A stretch of 10,919 bases of DNA. Source: Desulfovibrio sp. Its GTDB lineage: Bacteria > Desulfobacterota > Desulfovibrionia > Desulfovibrionales > Desulfovibrionaceae. The notes under the pieces are model-generated. The model worked only from the letters and a program-made list of their open reading frames with translations. It was not told the origin of the DNA and searched no databases. The stretch covers positions 34,073-44,991 of the forward strand of contig NZ_JAHZAA010000016.1 of assembly GCF_019424165.1 (NCBI RefSeq). The letters are read 5' to 3'. Made by a program: the position numbers and the translations under genes. Each line of letters begins with the position of its first letter. The first letter of the stretch is position 1. Positions 1 to 6,343 of the stretch are shown one piece after another.

Positions 1-28
1 GCGGTGGCATGACCCGAAGGGAGATTAT

Positions 29-772
29 ATGAAAAAAATGCGTCAAGTCTGTTTTCTGGCTTTGCTGCTGGTGTTTACCACCGGCTGTACTGCCGCCCTG
101 CAGCGGGGAATGGTCGGACCGACCTATGTATCCACGGCCCGCCCGGCCATTAGCCTGGCGGTTAAGGATATGCCGCTTATTGCCGGAGGCCAGGGACAGG
201 TCAACCTGGACTGGACCGGCGTTATGGGCGGCCTGCCGGTGTCTGTCTGGATGGCGGCTTATGGTCAGGGCCAGCCGAGTTCGCCTCTGGCTATCGTAGC
301 CCAGGTTGAACTGGCGCAGGGCTGGTACTGGAACAGTGACTCCACACCGCCTTTCAGTGTGGATCAGGCCAATGAGGTTATAGGCGATACAACGTTTGCT
401 GCCTGCACTTTCATAGCGGACAGTTCGCGCGATCCCTTTGCCCTGTTAGCCGGTGTACAGCCGGGTACGCCCCCGATGCGCTGGCTTGTGCGCAGCTTTA
501 CCTCACGGTTCAACTTCAATGCCGACAAGATTATTCTTGAATACCGTGAGCCGCTGCCGCCACAGATGGAGTTTCTTGAAGTGCTGACCATCGGGCAGAC
601 TGACCAGTTGATTGCATTTGAACAGCGCGCCCGCAACGCCTTTGTGGTGGGGCCTGTTCCCGGGGATTTGCAAGGCCTTGCTGACCCGTATATGCAAAAC
701 GTGCGCTGGCAGTTTATGGATCAACGTTTTCTTGGCACTGCATCAAGATATGATGTTTTCAAGATGAACTGA
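29..772 (+). CDS. Predicted exported lipoprotein, family not identified
   Basis: This 247-aa protein starts with a short basic stretch (MKKMR), a hydrophobic core and then a cysteine at residue 20 preceded by TTG, which reads as a type II (lipoprotein) signal peptide. The -3 residue is T instead of the usual L, so the lipobox is imperfect. The mature part is a soluble alpha/beta-looking sequence with no repeats, no further membrane segment and no motif I recognise. It might belong to one of the lipoprotein families of unknown function restricted to Desulfovibrio relatives, but I cannot name one with confidence. The start is supported by GAAGGGAG ending 6 nt upstream of the ATG. An in-frame TGA at 10-12 may be the end of a preceding gene, which would make this a downstream gene of an operon. 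An AT-rich terminator begins at its stop codon. The function is unknown; location in the cell envelope is inferred from the signal only. Confidence 0.78.
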   Translation: MKKMRQVCFLALLLVFTTGCTAALQRGMVGPTYVSTARPAISLAVKDMPLIAGGQGQVNLDWTGVMGGLPVSVWMAAYGQGQPSSPLAIVAQVELAQGWYWNSDSTPPFSVDQANEVIGDTTFAACTFIADSSRDPFALLAGVQPGTPPMRWLVRSFTSRFNFNADKIILEYREPLPPQMEFLEVLTIGQTDQLIAFEQRARNAFVVGPVPGDLQGLADPYMQNVRWQFMDQRFLGTASRYDVFKMN

Positions 773-795
773 TTTATTATTAATAATCAGTTTTT
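769..795 (+). terminator. AT-rich intrinsic terminator overlapping the lipoprotein stop codon
   Basis: CTGATT at 769-774 pairs with AATCAG at 785-790. The stem continues through ATT/AAT with one bulged T, and five T residues follow at 791-795. The stop codon (770-772) lies in the left arm. The stem is AT-rich and so weak, but the hairpin plus T-tract is complete and correctly placed. Confidence 0.55.
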
Positions 796-815
796 ATTGC
801 ATACAACCAGTACGG

Positions 816-853
816 CAATGGCCGCCCAAAACACATGTTTGGGGCGGCCATTG
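816..853. terminator. Strong GC-rich hairpin after the lipoprotein gene (terminator-like, no T-tract)
   Basis: CAATGGCCGCCC at 816-827 is the exact reverse complement of GGGCGGCCATTG at 842-853. The stem continues inside through AAAC/GTTT with one mismatch, leaving the loop ACAT. No T-run follows on either strand, so it is not a classical Rho-independent terminator. It could be a backup terminator, a 3'-end RNA-stabilising hairpin or a protein-binding dyad. Confidence 0.4.
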
Positions 854-972
854 TACGTTAAAGATACTAGTGGCACATGGAAATTTGTTCTATGGCGCGG
901 CAAAAGTAAAAAACTGCTTCAAATACCTATAATAATGTTTGTAATATGTTTTTTTTTATGAGCATTGCTACA

Positions 973-1001
973 TTGACGAAATAATAAGGCATGTGTATGT
1001 T
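973..1001 (+). promoter_or_regulatory. Candidate sigma70-type promoter for the MucR-family gene
   Basis: TTGACG (973-978) is followed after 17 bp by TATGTT (996-1001), matching 5/6 and 4/6 of the sigma70 hexamers. It lies in the AT-rich gap 773-1108, which holds no gene I can support. An isolated perfect TATAAT at 928-933 has no convincing -35 element. A second -10-like TATAGT sits closer to the gene at 1062-1067, so the promoter that is actually used is uncertain. Confidence 0.35.
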
Positions 1002-1037
1002 CTGCCAATTGGAACTCTGGATTTGAAAAAACTGATC

Positions 1038-1067
1038 TGTTTTGAAAACAAACGCGCCTTTTATAGT
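1038..1067 (+). promoter_or_regulatory. Palindrome TGTTTTGAAAACA next to a -10-like box upstream of the MucR-family gene
   Basis: TGTTTT-G-AAAACA at 1038-1050 is a perfect 13-bp dyad. It ends 11 bp before TATAGT (1062-1067), a 5/6 match to a -10 box. The position, about 60-70 bp upstream of the start codon, suits an operator. Ros/MucR proteins commonly regulate their own genes through AT-rich upstream sites, so autoregulation is possible; this is inference from position and composition. Confidence 0.3.
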
Positions 1068-1108
1068 GCGTGTTCAGCGGATCATTAAGATGACCATAAG
1101 GGGTAATT

Positions 1109-1507
1109 ATGGATGATTATTTGAAAGAAGCCCTGGAAATTACCAGGGCACAAGCTGGTGTGCGCGTGATGAGCGAAGAAGAGATCGCAACCTTTATACA
1201 AAAGGTTGCTCTCGGCATTCGCGCCGTTGCCGAAGGTGAAGCTCCTTCCGAAATGGACAGTGTGGAAATGGCTCAGGAAGGCCGCAAGTCCGTCAAGGAA
1301 AAGTCCGTCACCTGCCTTGAATGTGGCAAGAGCTTCAAGATTCTGACCAAGCGTCATCTCGCCGGTCATGATATAACGACTGCCGAATACCGCGAAAAAT
1401 GGGGCTTCAAAAAGGATGCCCCCCTTGTCTGCAAGGCTCTCCAGCGTGAACGCCGTAAAAAAATGAAAGACATGAAATTGTGGGAAAAGAGGCGTAAAGC
1501 CCAATAG
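1109..1507 (+). CDS. Ros/MucR-family transcriptional regulator
   Basis: This 132-aa protein has the Ros/MucR layout: a helical N-terminal half, then one prokaryotic zinc finger followed by a basic C-terminus. The finger ligands are C69, C72, H83 and H87 (CLECGKSF...KRHLAGH), spaced C-x2-C-x10-H-x3-H. That is one residue longer between Cys and His than in Agrobacterium Ros. The family-typical segment TTAEYREKWG follows at 91-100. The tail (KALQRERRKKMKDMKLWEKRRK) is strongly basic and suited to DNA contact. MucR proteins act as H-NS-like or Ros-like repressors on AT-rich DNA; the targets here are unknown. The start is supported by AAGGGG 5 nt upstream. The gene is monocistronic, framed by an AT-rich upstream region and a strong terminator. 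Whether it controls any neighbour cannot be told from the sequence. Confidence 0.93.
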   Translation: MDDYLKEALEITRAQAGVRVMSEEEIATFIQKVALGIRAVAEGEAPSEMDSVEMAQEGRKSVKEKSVTCLECGKSFKILTKRHLAGHDITTAEYREKWGFKKDAPLVCKALQRERRKKMKDMKLWEKRRKAQ

Positions 1508-1520
1508 CGTTTGCTTATCG

Positions 1521-1543
1521 GCCCGCCGTCAGGCGGGCTTTTT
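1521..1543 (+). terminator. Rho-independent terminator of the MucR-family gene
   Basis: GCCCGCC (1521-1527), loop GTCA, GGCGGGC (1532-1538), then TTTTT (1539-1543), starting 14 nt after the stop codon. A perfect 7-bp GC stem with a tetraloop and U-tract. Confidence 0.92.
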
Positions 1544-1626
1544 GTATCTTGCGGCCAGGCCGGGCGGCGTCTCTGCGGCACGGCGGTCCCCACAGTATAA
1601 CGGTTTGTGGTCCGGAGCATGGTAGC

Positions 1627-1656
1627 TTGAAAATATATGTGCAAGGTTTTTGTAAT
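1627..1656 (+). promoter_or_regulatory. Candidate promoter of the biotin operon
   Basis: TTGAAA (1627-1632) and TGTAAT (1651-1656) are separated by 18 bp and each matches 5/6 of the sigma70 consensus. Transcription would begin near 1663, giving a leader of roughly 265 nt before bioB that contains both hairpins described below. A weaker alternative, TTGCGG (1830-1835) with TGTAAT (1855-1860) at 19-bp spacing, would bypass the hairpins. I found no convincing BirA-type GTAAACC/GGTTTAC operator. Confidence 0.4.
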
Positions 1657-1666
1657 GCTCACTTGG

Positions 1667-1744
1667 GCTTCAGCCGCGCAAATAAATGAAGATGCAGCTT
1701 TGGCCGTAACTTTTCGGGGGAACGGCTGAAGCTGCATTATATTT
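1667..1744 (+). promoter_or_regulatory. Leader hairpin with competing upstream pairing partner, upstream of bioB (attenuator-like)
   Basis: ATGCAGCTTTGGCCGT (1692-1707) pairs with ACGGCTGAAGCTGCAT (1722-1737) over 16 positions, two of them G-U, around a 14-nt loop. TATATTT follows (1738-1744), a loose U-rich tail. The same right arm (CGGCTGAAGC, 1723-1732) is also perfectly complementary over 10 bp to GCTTCAGCCG at 1667-1676. The two pairings cannot form together, which is the logic of terminator/antiterminator switches. A seven-codon ORF (ATG 1686 to TAA 1709, MKMQLWP) covers the left arm but has no Shine-Dalgarno sequence. It matches no riboswitch class that I recognise. It could alternatively be a short stand-alone RNA with its own terminator. 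Confidence 0.42.
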
Positions 1745-1779
1745 GGCTGCGGGTATTCGCGCACGCAGAGCAGGGGCAA

Positions 1780-1801
1780 AGGAACTGAGCTAGCAGTTCC
1801 T
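1780..1801 (+). other. Second perfect hairpin in the bioB leader
   Basis: AGGAACTG (1780-1787) and CAGTTCCT (1794-1801) form an 8-bp perfect stem around AGCTAG. No T-run follows directly. It lies about 130 nt before the bioB start. From here to the gene (1802-1930) I see only short GC-rich repeats (TTGCGG twice, CCGG twice) and a weak GTAAT/ATTAC dyad at 1856-1876. Confidence 0.35.
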
Positions 1802-1930
1802 CCGGATGCATTTTCTTGCGGCACCTCGCTTGCGGCCTGCCGGGATGCCGGAATTGTAATGACGCTTACTAATTACTGAGGCGCGGCACAGACAGGCTGT
1901 TTGTCGTCTTCAGATTTTCAGGATCGGGTT

Positions 1931-2881
1931 ATGACAGAATTTTATGCGGCGGCAAATCCCGCCGAGGCGCTGAAGCTTGTATCGCTTCCAGAAGATGAGC
2001 TTTTTTCCGGAGCTACGCAATTGCGCCGGGCGACTTTTGACAACAGGGTAACGCTTTGTGCCATCATCAATGCCCGTAGCGGTAACTGTGGCATGGATTG
2101 CCGTTTTTGTTCACAGAGCAAACATAACCATACCCCCATTGATATATTTTCCCTCTTGCCTGACGAAGAACTACGCGAGCGAATCCTGACGCTGGCCGCG
2201 CAACCTGTGGCGCGAATAGGCGTGGTTACCAGCGGTGGGGCGCTCAGCGGTGAAGAGTTTGACCGTTTGCTGGGTGTGCTGCGCTCCTTGCCGGGGCATG
2301 TGCGTAAACGTGTTTGCGCGTCTCTGGGCAAGCTTTCTGCCGCTCAGCTCGCGCAGTTGGTGGATGTCGGTCTTGACCGCTATCATCACAATCTTGAAAC
2401 TTCCCGCCAGTATTATCCCAGCATCTGTACCACGCAAACATGGGACCAGCGCAAAGCAACGGTGGAACGCGTGTTCGGCGTAGGTATGACTGCCTGCACT
2501 GGTGGTCTGTTCGGTCTTGGAGAAAGCTGGCGTGATCGCATAGATTTTGCTTTTGCACTCAAGGCGCTGGGAGTGGGACATGTGCCGATGAACTTTCTGC
2601 ATCCTCACCCGGAGACGCCGCTTGCGGGCCAGCCGCCGCTTACAGCCGGAGAAGCCCTGCGCATTGTGGCCGTTTTCAGGCATATACTGCCCACTGCCAC
2701 ATTGCGCATCTGCGGAGGCAGGCCGTTGGTCCTGGGGGCGCGGCAGAAAGATATTTTTGCAGCCGGGGCGAACGCTCTGATGACCGGCGATTACCTGACT
2801 ACTCAGGGCCGCGGCCTGGTTGATGATCTTGCCATGATTGATTCGCTTGGTCTGGAGGTTGATTGTGACCAGAGCTGTTGA
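1931..2881 (+). CDS. bioB: Biotin synthase, radical SAM (variant cysteine pattern)
   Basis: Biotin synthase inserts sulfur into dethiobiotin using S-adenosylmethionine, in the cytoplasm. Counting from ATG 1931 (316 aa), the radical-SAM triad C-x3-C-x2-C is at C53, C57 and C60, the same numbers as in E. coli BioB. Other family blocks are YHHNLETS (about 151-158), ACTGGLFGLGE (about 188-198), NFLHPHPETPL and LRICGGRP (258-265). C129, C189 and R259 match the E. coli [2Fe-2S] ligands C128, C188 and R260, but the position of C97 is glycine (IGVVTSGG). Extra cysteines are at C43 and C261. I prefer ATG 1931 because AGGA lies 7 nt upstream; an in-frame TTG at 1901 would add 10 residues but has only a poor AGG. 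The gene ends inside the start of the bioD-bioA fusion, so translation is probably coupled. Confidence 0.95.
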   Translation: MTEFYAAANPAEALKLVSLPEDELFSGATQLRRATFDNRVTLCAIINARSGNCGMDCRFCSQSKHNHTPIDIFSLLPDEELRERILTLAAQPVARIGVVTSGGALSGEEFDRLLGVLRSLPGHVRKRVCASLGKLSAAQLAQLVDVGLDRYHHNLETSRQYYPSICTTQTWDQRKATVERVFGVGMTACTGGLFGLGESWRDRIDFAFALKALGVGHVPMNFLHPHPETPLAGQPPLTAGEALRIVAVFRHILPTATLRICGGRPLVLGARQKDIFAAGANALMTGDYLTTQGRGLVDDLAMIDSLGLEVDCDQSC

Positions 2882-4991
2882 AGGCTGTTGTCCTGATCGC
2901 ATGCGCGAACCTTTGCGCGGTGTTTTTGTGGCGGGATCAGGTACGGACGTGGGTAAAACAGTGTGCGCGGGCGCTTTGTTGCGCGCATTGCGGCAGATGC
3001 ATATGCCTGTTCAGGCCGTCAAGCCGGTGCAGACAGGGGTTCCTGCAAGTGGAAGTACCCTTTCAGCACAGTCTGATGCGGCGGTGTATACAGCCGCGGT
3101 GGCGGGCGTCGCCTCCATAGGCAATCTGCCGCCAGGGGCAATGCTGCATTGTTTTGAACTGCCCGCCTCACCACACCTTGCCGCTGCACGGGAAGGGAAA
3201 AAGCTGGACTGCATGGGCCTGCGCGCGGATATTCTTGCCCACTGGGCGGCTGTTCCGGCCCGGGCCTTTTTGCTGGAAGGGGCAGGCGGCCTGCGTGTGC
3301 CGCTCAATGACAATGAAGATATGCTGGATCTTATGGCAGCACTGGGCTTGCCTGTTTTTCTTGTTGGCGGCAATTATCTTGGCTGCCTGAACCATATTTT
3401 TCTTTCCATTGATGCGCTGCGTCACAGCGGGCTTGAACTGGCAGGGTTGGCGCTTGTGCCTTCGGCCGATCCTGACGCCGGATGCCCCGGGGTTGATACA
3501 GCGGCCATGCTGGCAGACAACGCCCGTATTCTGCGTCACCGGCTTGCCCGGGCCGGTAATGATGCCCCGGTGGTAGAATTGCCGCGACTGAAAAATCTGG
3601 ATGAAGGCGGATGGGGCGAGCTGGCCCGCCTGCTGACCCCTGTGGCCTTGCGCATGGCGCAGGCATGGCCCGAATCTGCTCCCGCCGCGGGGCAGCCATC
3701 TTCAGAAGAGCAGGCTCTGGTGCGCAGGGACAGGGCAACGGTCTGGCATCCTTACGCCTCGGCCCTGGATTTTCCTCCGCTTAATGCCGTGCGCCGCACC
3801 TGGAGGAACCGTATTGTTCTGGCAGACGGCAGGGAACTTGTGGACGGCATGTCTTCGTGGTGGGCAGCGGTGCACGGTTACAACAATCCGCATCTGCTTG
3901 ACGCCCTGCACACACAGGCCGGGCGCATGCCCCACGTCATGTTCGGAGGGCTTACGCATGAGCCTGCCGTGGCATTGGCCGAAAGGTTGCTCGGGCTTAT
4001 GCCCGAAGGCCTTGAGCGCGTCTTTTTTTCGGATTCCGGCTCTGTGGCCGTTGACGTCGCTCTCAAGATGGCGCTGCAATACCAGTACGCCAGGGGGGAG
4101 ACGGGGCGCACCTGTTTTCTGACGCCGCGCGGCGGTTATCACGGCGATACTATCGGGGCCATGTCCGTATGCGATCCTGTGACCGGCATGCACGGCCTGT
4201 TCGCAGGCATGTTGCCTCGCCAGCTCTTTATGGAGCAGCCCTCCTGCGGATTTGATCAGCCCTTTGATCCGGCCAGTCTGGACCATGCCCGCCAGATGCT
4301 TGAGCAGTATGGAAAAAAGATCGCAGCCGTTATTCTTGAGCCTGTGGTCCAGGGGGCGGGGGGCATGTGGTTTTATCATCCGGAGTATCTGCGCGGGCTG
4401 GCGCAATTGTGCCGCGATGCCGATACGCTGCTTATCTTTGATGAAATTGCTACTGGTTTCGGCCGCACGGGCAAAATGTTCGCTGCTGAGTGGGCCGGTA
4501 TCAGTCCGGATATCCTTTGCTGCGGCAAAGCCCTTACAGGGGGGGTGCTCACCCTTGCTGCCACGGTGTGCAGCGGACGTGTTGCCGAGGGCATCTGCCG
4601 GGATGGCGGGGTATTCATGCACGGGCCTACCTTTATGGCCAATGCCCTGGCCTGCGCAGTGGCGGGGGCCAGTCTGGACTTGCTTTCTTCCGGCAAATGG
4701 CGGCAGCAGGTGGGAGATATTGAGCGCGACCTGCGCACAGGTCTTGCCCCGTGCATGGATATGCCCGGTGTGGCTCATGTCCGTGTGTTGGGAGCCATAG
4801 GAGTGGTGGAGATGAAGGAGCCTGTCAACACGCGCACGCTACAGGCGTTTTTTGTGGATCAAGGGGTGTGGCTGCGTCCCTTTAACCGGCTTATCTATCT
4901 TATGCCACCGTATGTGACTCCCGCCGGGGATACGCGCCGGTTGTGCGCTGCGGTAGAAGAAGCCCTGCGCCAGGGGGCGCATTCGTCGTGA
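2865..4991 (+). CDS. bioDA: Bifunctional dethiobiotin synthetase / DAPA aminotransferase (BioD-BioA fusion)
   Basis: One 708-aa chain carries two biotin enzymes. BioD (about residues 15-265) closes the ureido ring of DAPA using ATP and CO2; its P-loop is GSGTDVGKT (24-32), followed by AVKPVQTG and LEGAGGLRVPL (137-147). After a low-complexity linker rich in A/P/S/E (about 266-285) comes BioA, a PLP-dependent aminotransferase that makes DAPA from KAPA. It shows WHPYAS (294-299), SSWWAAVHGY (330-339), GGYHGDT, DEIATGFGRTG (526-536), the Schiff-base lysine K555 in CCGKALTGG, and WLRPFNRLIYLMPPY with R671. WHPY and SSWW fit the SAM-using BioA type. The start is GTG 2865, with GGAGG 6 nt upstream, overlapping bioB by 17 bp; the first ATG (2901) has no Shine-Dalgarno sequence. 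The domain order matches the plant/fungal BIO3-BIO1 fusion. Both halves look intact. Confidence 0.95.
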   Translation: MTRAVEGCCPDRMREPLRGVFVAGSGTDVGKTVCAGALLRALRQMHMPVQAVKPVQTGVPASGSTLSAQSDAAVYTAAVAGVASIGNLPPGAMLHCFELPASPHLAAAREGKKLDCMGLRADILAHWAAVPARAFLLEGAGGLRVPLNDNEDMLDLMAALGLPVFLVGGNYLGCLNHIFLSIDALRHSGLELAGLALVPSADPDAGCPGVDTAAMLADNARILRHRLARAGNDAPVVELPRLKNLDEGGWGELARLLTPVALRMAQAWPESAPAAGQPSSEEQALVRRDRATVWHPYASALDFPPLNAVRRTWRNRIVLADGRELVDGMSSWWAAVHGYNNPHLLDALHTQAGRMPHVMFGGLTHEPAVALAERLLGLMPEGLERVFFSDSGSVAVDVALKMALQYQYARGETGRTCFLTPRGGYHGDTIGAMSVCDPVTGMHGLFAGMLPRQLFMEQPSCGFDQPFDPASLDHARQMLEQYGKKIAAVILEPVVQGAGGMWFYHPEYLRGLAQLCRDADTLLIFDEIATGFGRTGKMFAAEWAGISPDILCCGKALTGGVLTLAATVCSGRVAEGICRDGGVFMHGPTFMANALACAVAGASLDLLSSGKWRQQVGDIERDLRTGLAPCMDMPGVAHVRVLGAIGVVEMKEPVNTRTLQAFFVDQGVWLRPFNRLIYLMPPYVTPAGDTRRLCAAVEEALRQGAHSS

Positions 4992-6343
4992 TATTTCTTC
5001 TGATCTATATTGCGGTACTGTTTCTTCTGGCCTGGATAACGGCGCGGCGCGGCCCCGATAAGGAAACGTACTTTGTCAATGGCCGGCGCAGTTCCGCCAA
5101 TGTGGTTGCCCTGTCCATCGTTGCTTCGTGCGTGGGGGGGTCGGCCACCATGGGTATGGCCGGGCTGGCATGGCAGGTGGGAACTCCGGCCATATGGTGG
5201 CTTTTGTCCGGCGCAGCGGGCCTTGTGCTACTGAGCCTTTTTCTGGCCCGCAAGGTTCGCCGTAGCGGGGCCATAACCATGCCGGAAATGCTCACCACGT
5301 TTCTCGGTGCGCCCAGCCGCCCGCTGGCGTCGGTCATTATCGTAACAGCCTGGCTGGCGATTCTGGCTGCCCAGTTCAGCGCTCTGGCTACAATTATTGC
5401 GCCGCTGGCGGGGATTGACAAAAATGTAGCCATGCTTGTGGGAGCGGCGGTGCTTGTGGGGCATACTCTGGCCGGGGGGCAGGCTTCAGTCATGAAGACG
5501 GATGTCTGGCAGTTCGGTATTCTGCTCTTGTCTTTGCTGACGGCCTTGCTGCTTACACTGCACCTGGGGGGCGGCCAGGCCATTACCGCGGTGCAGGTTG
5601 AAGTGCTCAATGAGCAGTTCCCCGCATCAAAGCTGCGTTACTTCCTTTGCATTCTTGGCGGCAGCTACGTGGTATGCCCTATGCTTTTCGGCAGAATGCT
5701 CAGCGCCCGTGATGAACACGCCGCCCGCAAGGGAGGTTTGATGGCTGCTGTCGGGCTGACGCTTACCGCAGCCCTTATAGTTGTTCTCGGAATATCCTGC
5801 CGTGACCTGGTTCCTGTGGGAACGCCGCCGGAACAGGTGTTAACCACGGCCCTTTTGTCCCATTTGCCGGCATGGGCTGCCACGCTCATTCTGCTGGGCA
5901 TTTTCAGCGCCATTTTTTCTGCCGCGGACTCATGCCTGATCACTGCCGCCTCTGTGTGCAGCAATGATATTTTGCGTAAACCCGGTGTGAAAACATGCCG
6001 CATCTGCCTGATTATTCTTGGCCTGATGGGGCTTGCCCTGGCCTTGCCCGGCAGGGGGATTCTTGCCTTGCTGCTTATGGCAAACGATATTTATGTTTGC
6101 GGCGTTGTGCCGCCGGTTTTTATAGGCATGTTGCTGCATGGCAAGGCGCACTTCAGGCCCTGGGGCATGGCTGTGGCCATTCTTGGCGGCGGCCTGCTGG
6201 GGCTGACTGCTGCGCTTACGGGCAACAGCGACTGGAGCTTTGCGGGACTGGCATTTTCTTTGGTTATGAGCCTTGCTGCGGCGCGCCGTTCTCCCCAGTC
6301 TGTGGAGAAGGGGGCGGAGGTACAGGCAAACCACGGAATATGA
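4988..6343 (+). CDS. Sodium:solute symporter (SSS) family transporter coupled to biotin genes
   Basis: This 451-aa polytopic inner-membrane protein has about 12-13 hydrophobic segments, the usual size for the SSS family (relatives PutP, PanF, mammalian SMVT). Family-like blocks are YFVNGRRSSANVVALSIVASCVGGSATMG split over TM1-2 (28-56), GGQASVMKTDVWQ (163-175) and FSAIFSAADSCLITAASVCSNDI (306-328), the last being the A-D-S region near the sodium site. The substrate cannot be read from sequence. The GTG start at 4988 overlaps the bioDA stop as GTGA, with AGGGGG 10 nt upstream, so the gene is translationally coupled to biotin synthesis and probably carries a related substrate. An upstream in-frame start at 4943 would lie deep inside bioDA and is unlikely. 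The last 80 bp overlap an opposing gene; the C-terminal tail (about 433-451) is hydrophilic. Confidence 0.9.
   Translation: MIFLLIYIAVLFLLAWITARRGPDKETYFVNGRRSSANVVALSIVASCVGGSATMGMAGLAWQVGTPAIWWLLSGAAGLVLLSLFLARKVRRSGAITMPEMLTTFLGAPSRPLASVIIVTAWLAILAAQFSALATIIAPLAGIDKNVAMLVGAAVLVGHTLAGGQASVMKTDVWQFGILLLSLLTALLLTLHLGGGQAITAVQVEVLNEQFPASKLRYFLCILGGSYVVCPMLFGRMLSARDEHAARKGGLMAAVGLTLTAALIVVLGISCRDLVPVGTPPEQVLTTALLSHLPAWAATLILLGIFSAIFSAADSCLITAASVCSNDILRKPGVKTCRICLIILGLMGLALALPGRGILALLLMANDIYVCGVVPPVFIGMLLHGKAHFRPWGMAVAILGGGLLGLTAALTGNSDWSFAGLAFSLVMSLAAARRSPQSVEKGAEVQANHGI

Noticed and set aside
1686..1709. Seven-codon leader peptide MKMQLWP in the bioB leader
   Set aside because: It has no Shine-Dalgarno sequence and no codons related to biotin chemistry; noted only as part of the hairpin, not called as a gene.
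1901..1930. TTG 1901 as the bioB start
   Set aside because: Its ribosome site is weak, whereas ATG 1931 has AGGA at 7 nt and gives cysteine numbering identical to E. coli BioB. It cannot be fully excluded.
1740..1930. BirA-type biotin operator upstream of bioB
   Set aside because: Only a 5-bp GTAAT/ATTAC dyad (1856-1876) with 11-bp spacing was found, which does not match the GTAAACC-N14-16-GGTTTAC form.
3702..4778. Long minus-strand open frame (358 codons) inside bioDA
   Set aside because: It is antisense to an intact, motif-verified BioA domain in high-GC DNA; the translation is rich in H, R, P and Q and resembles no protein.
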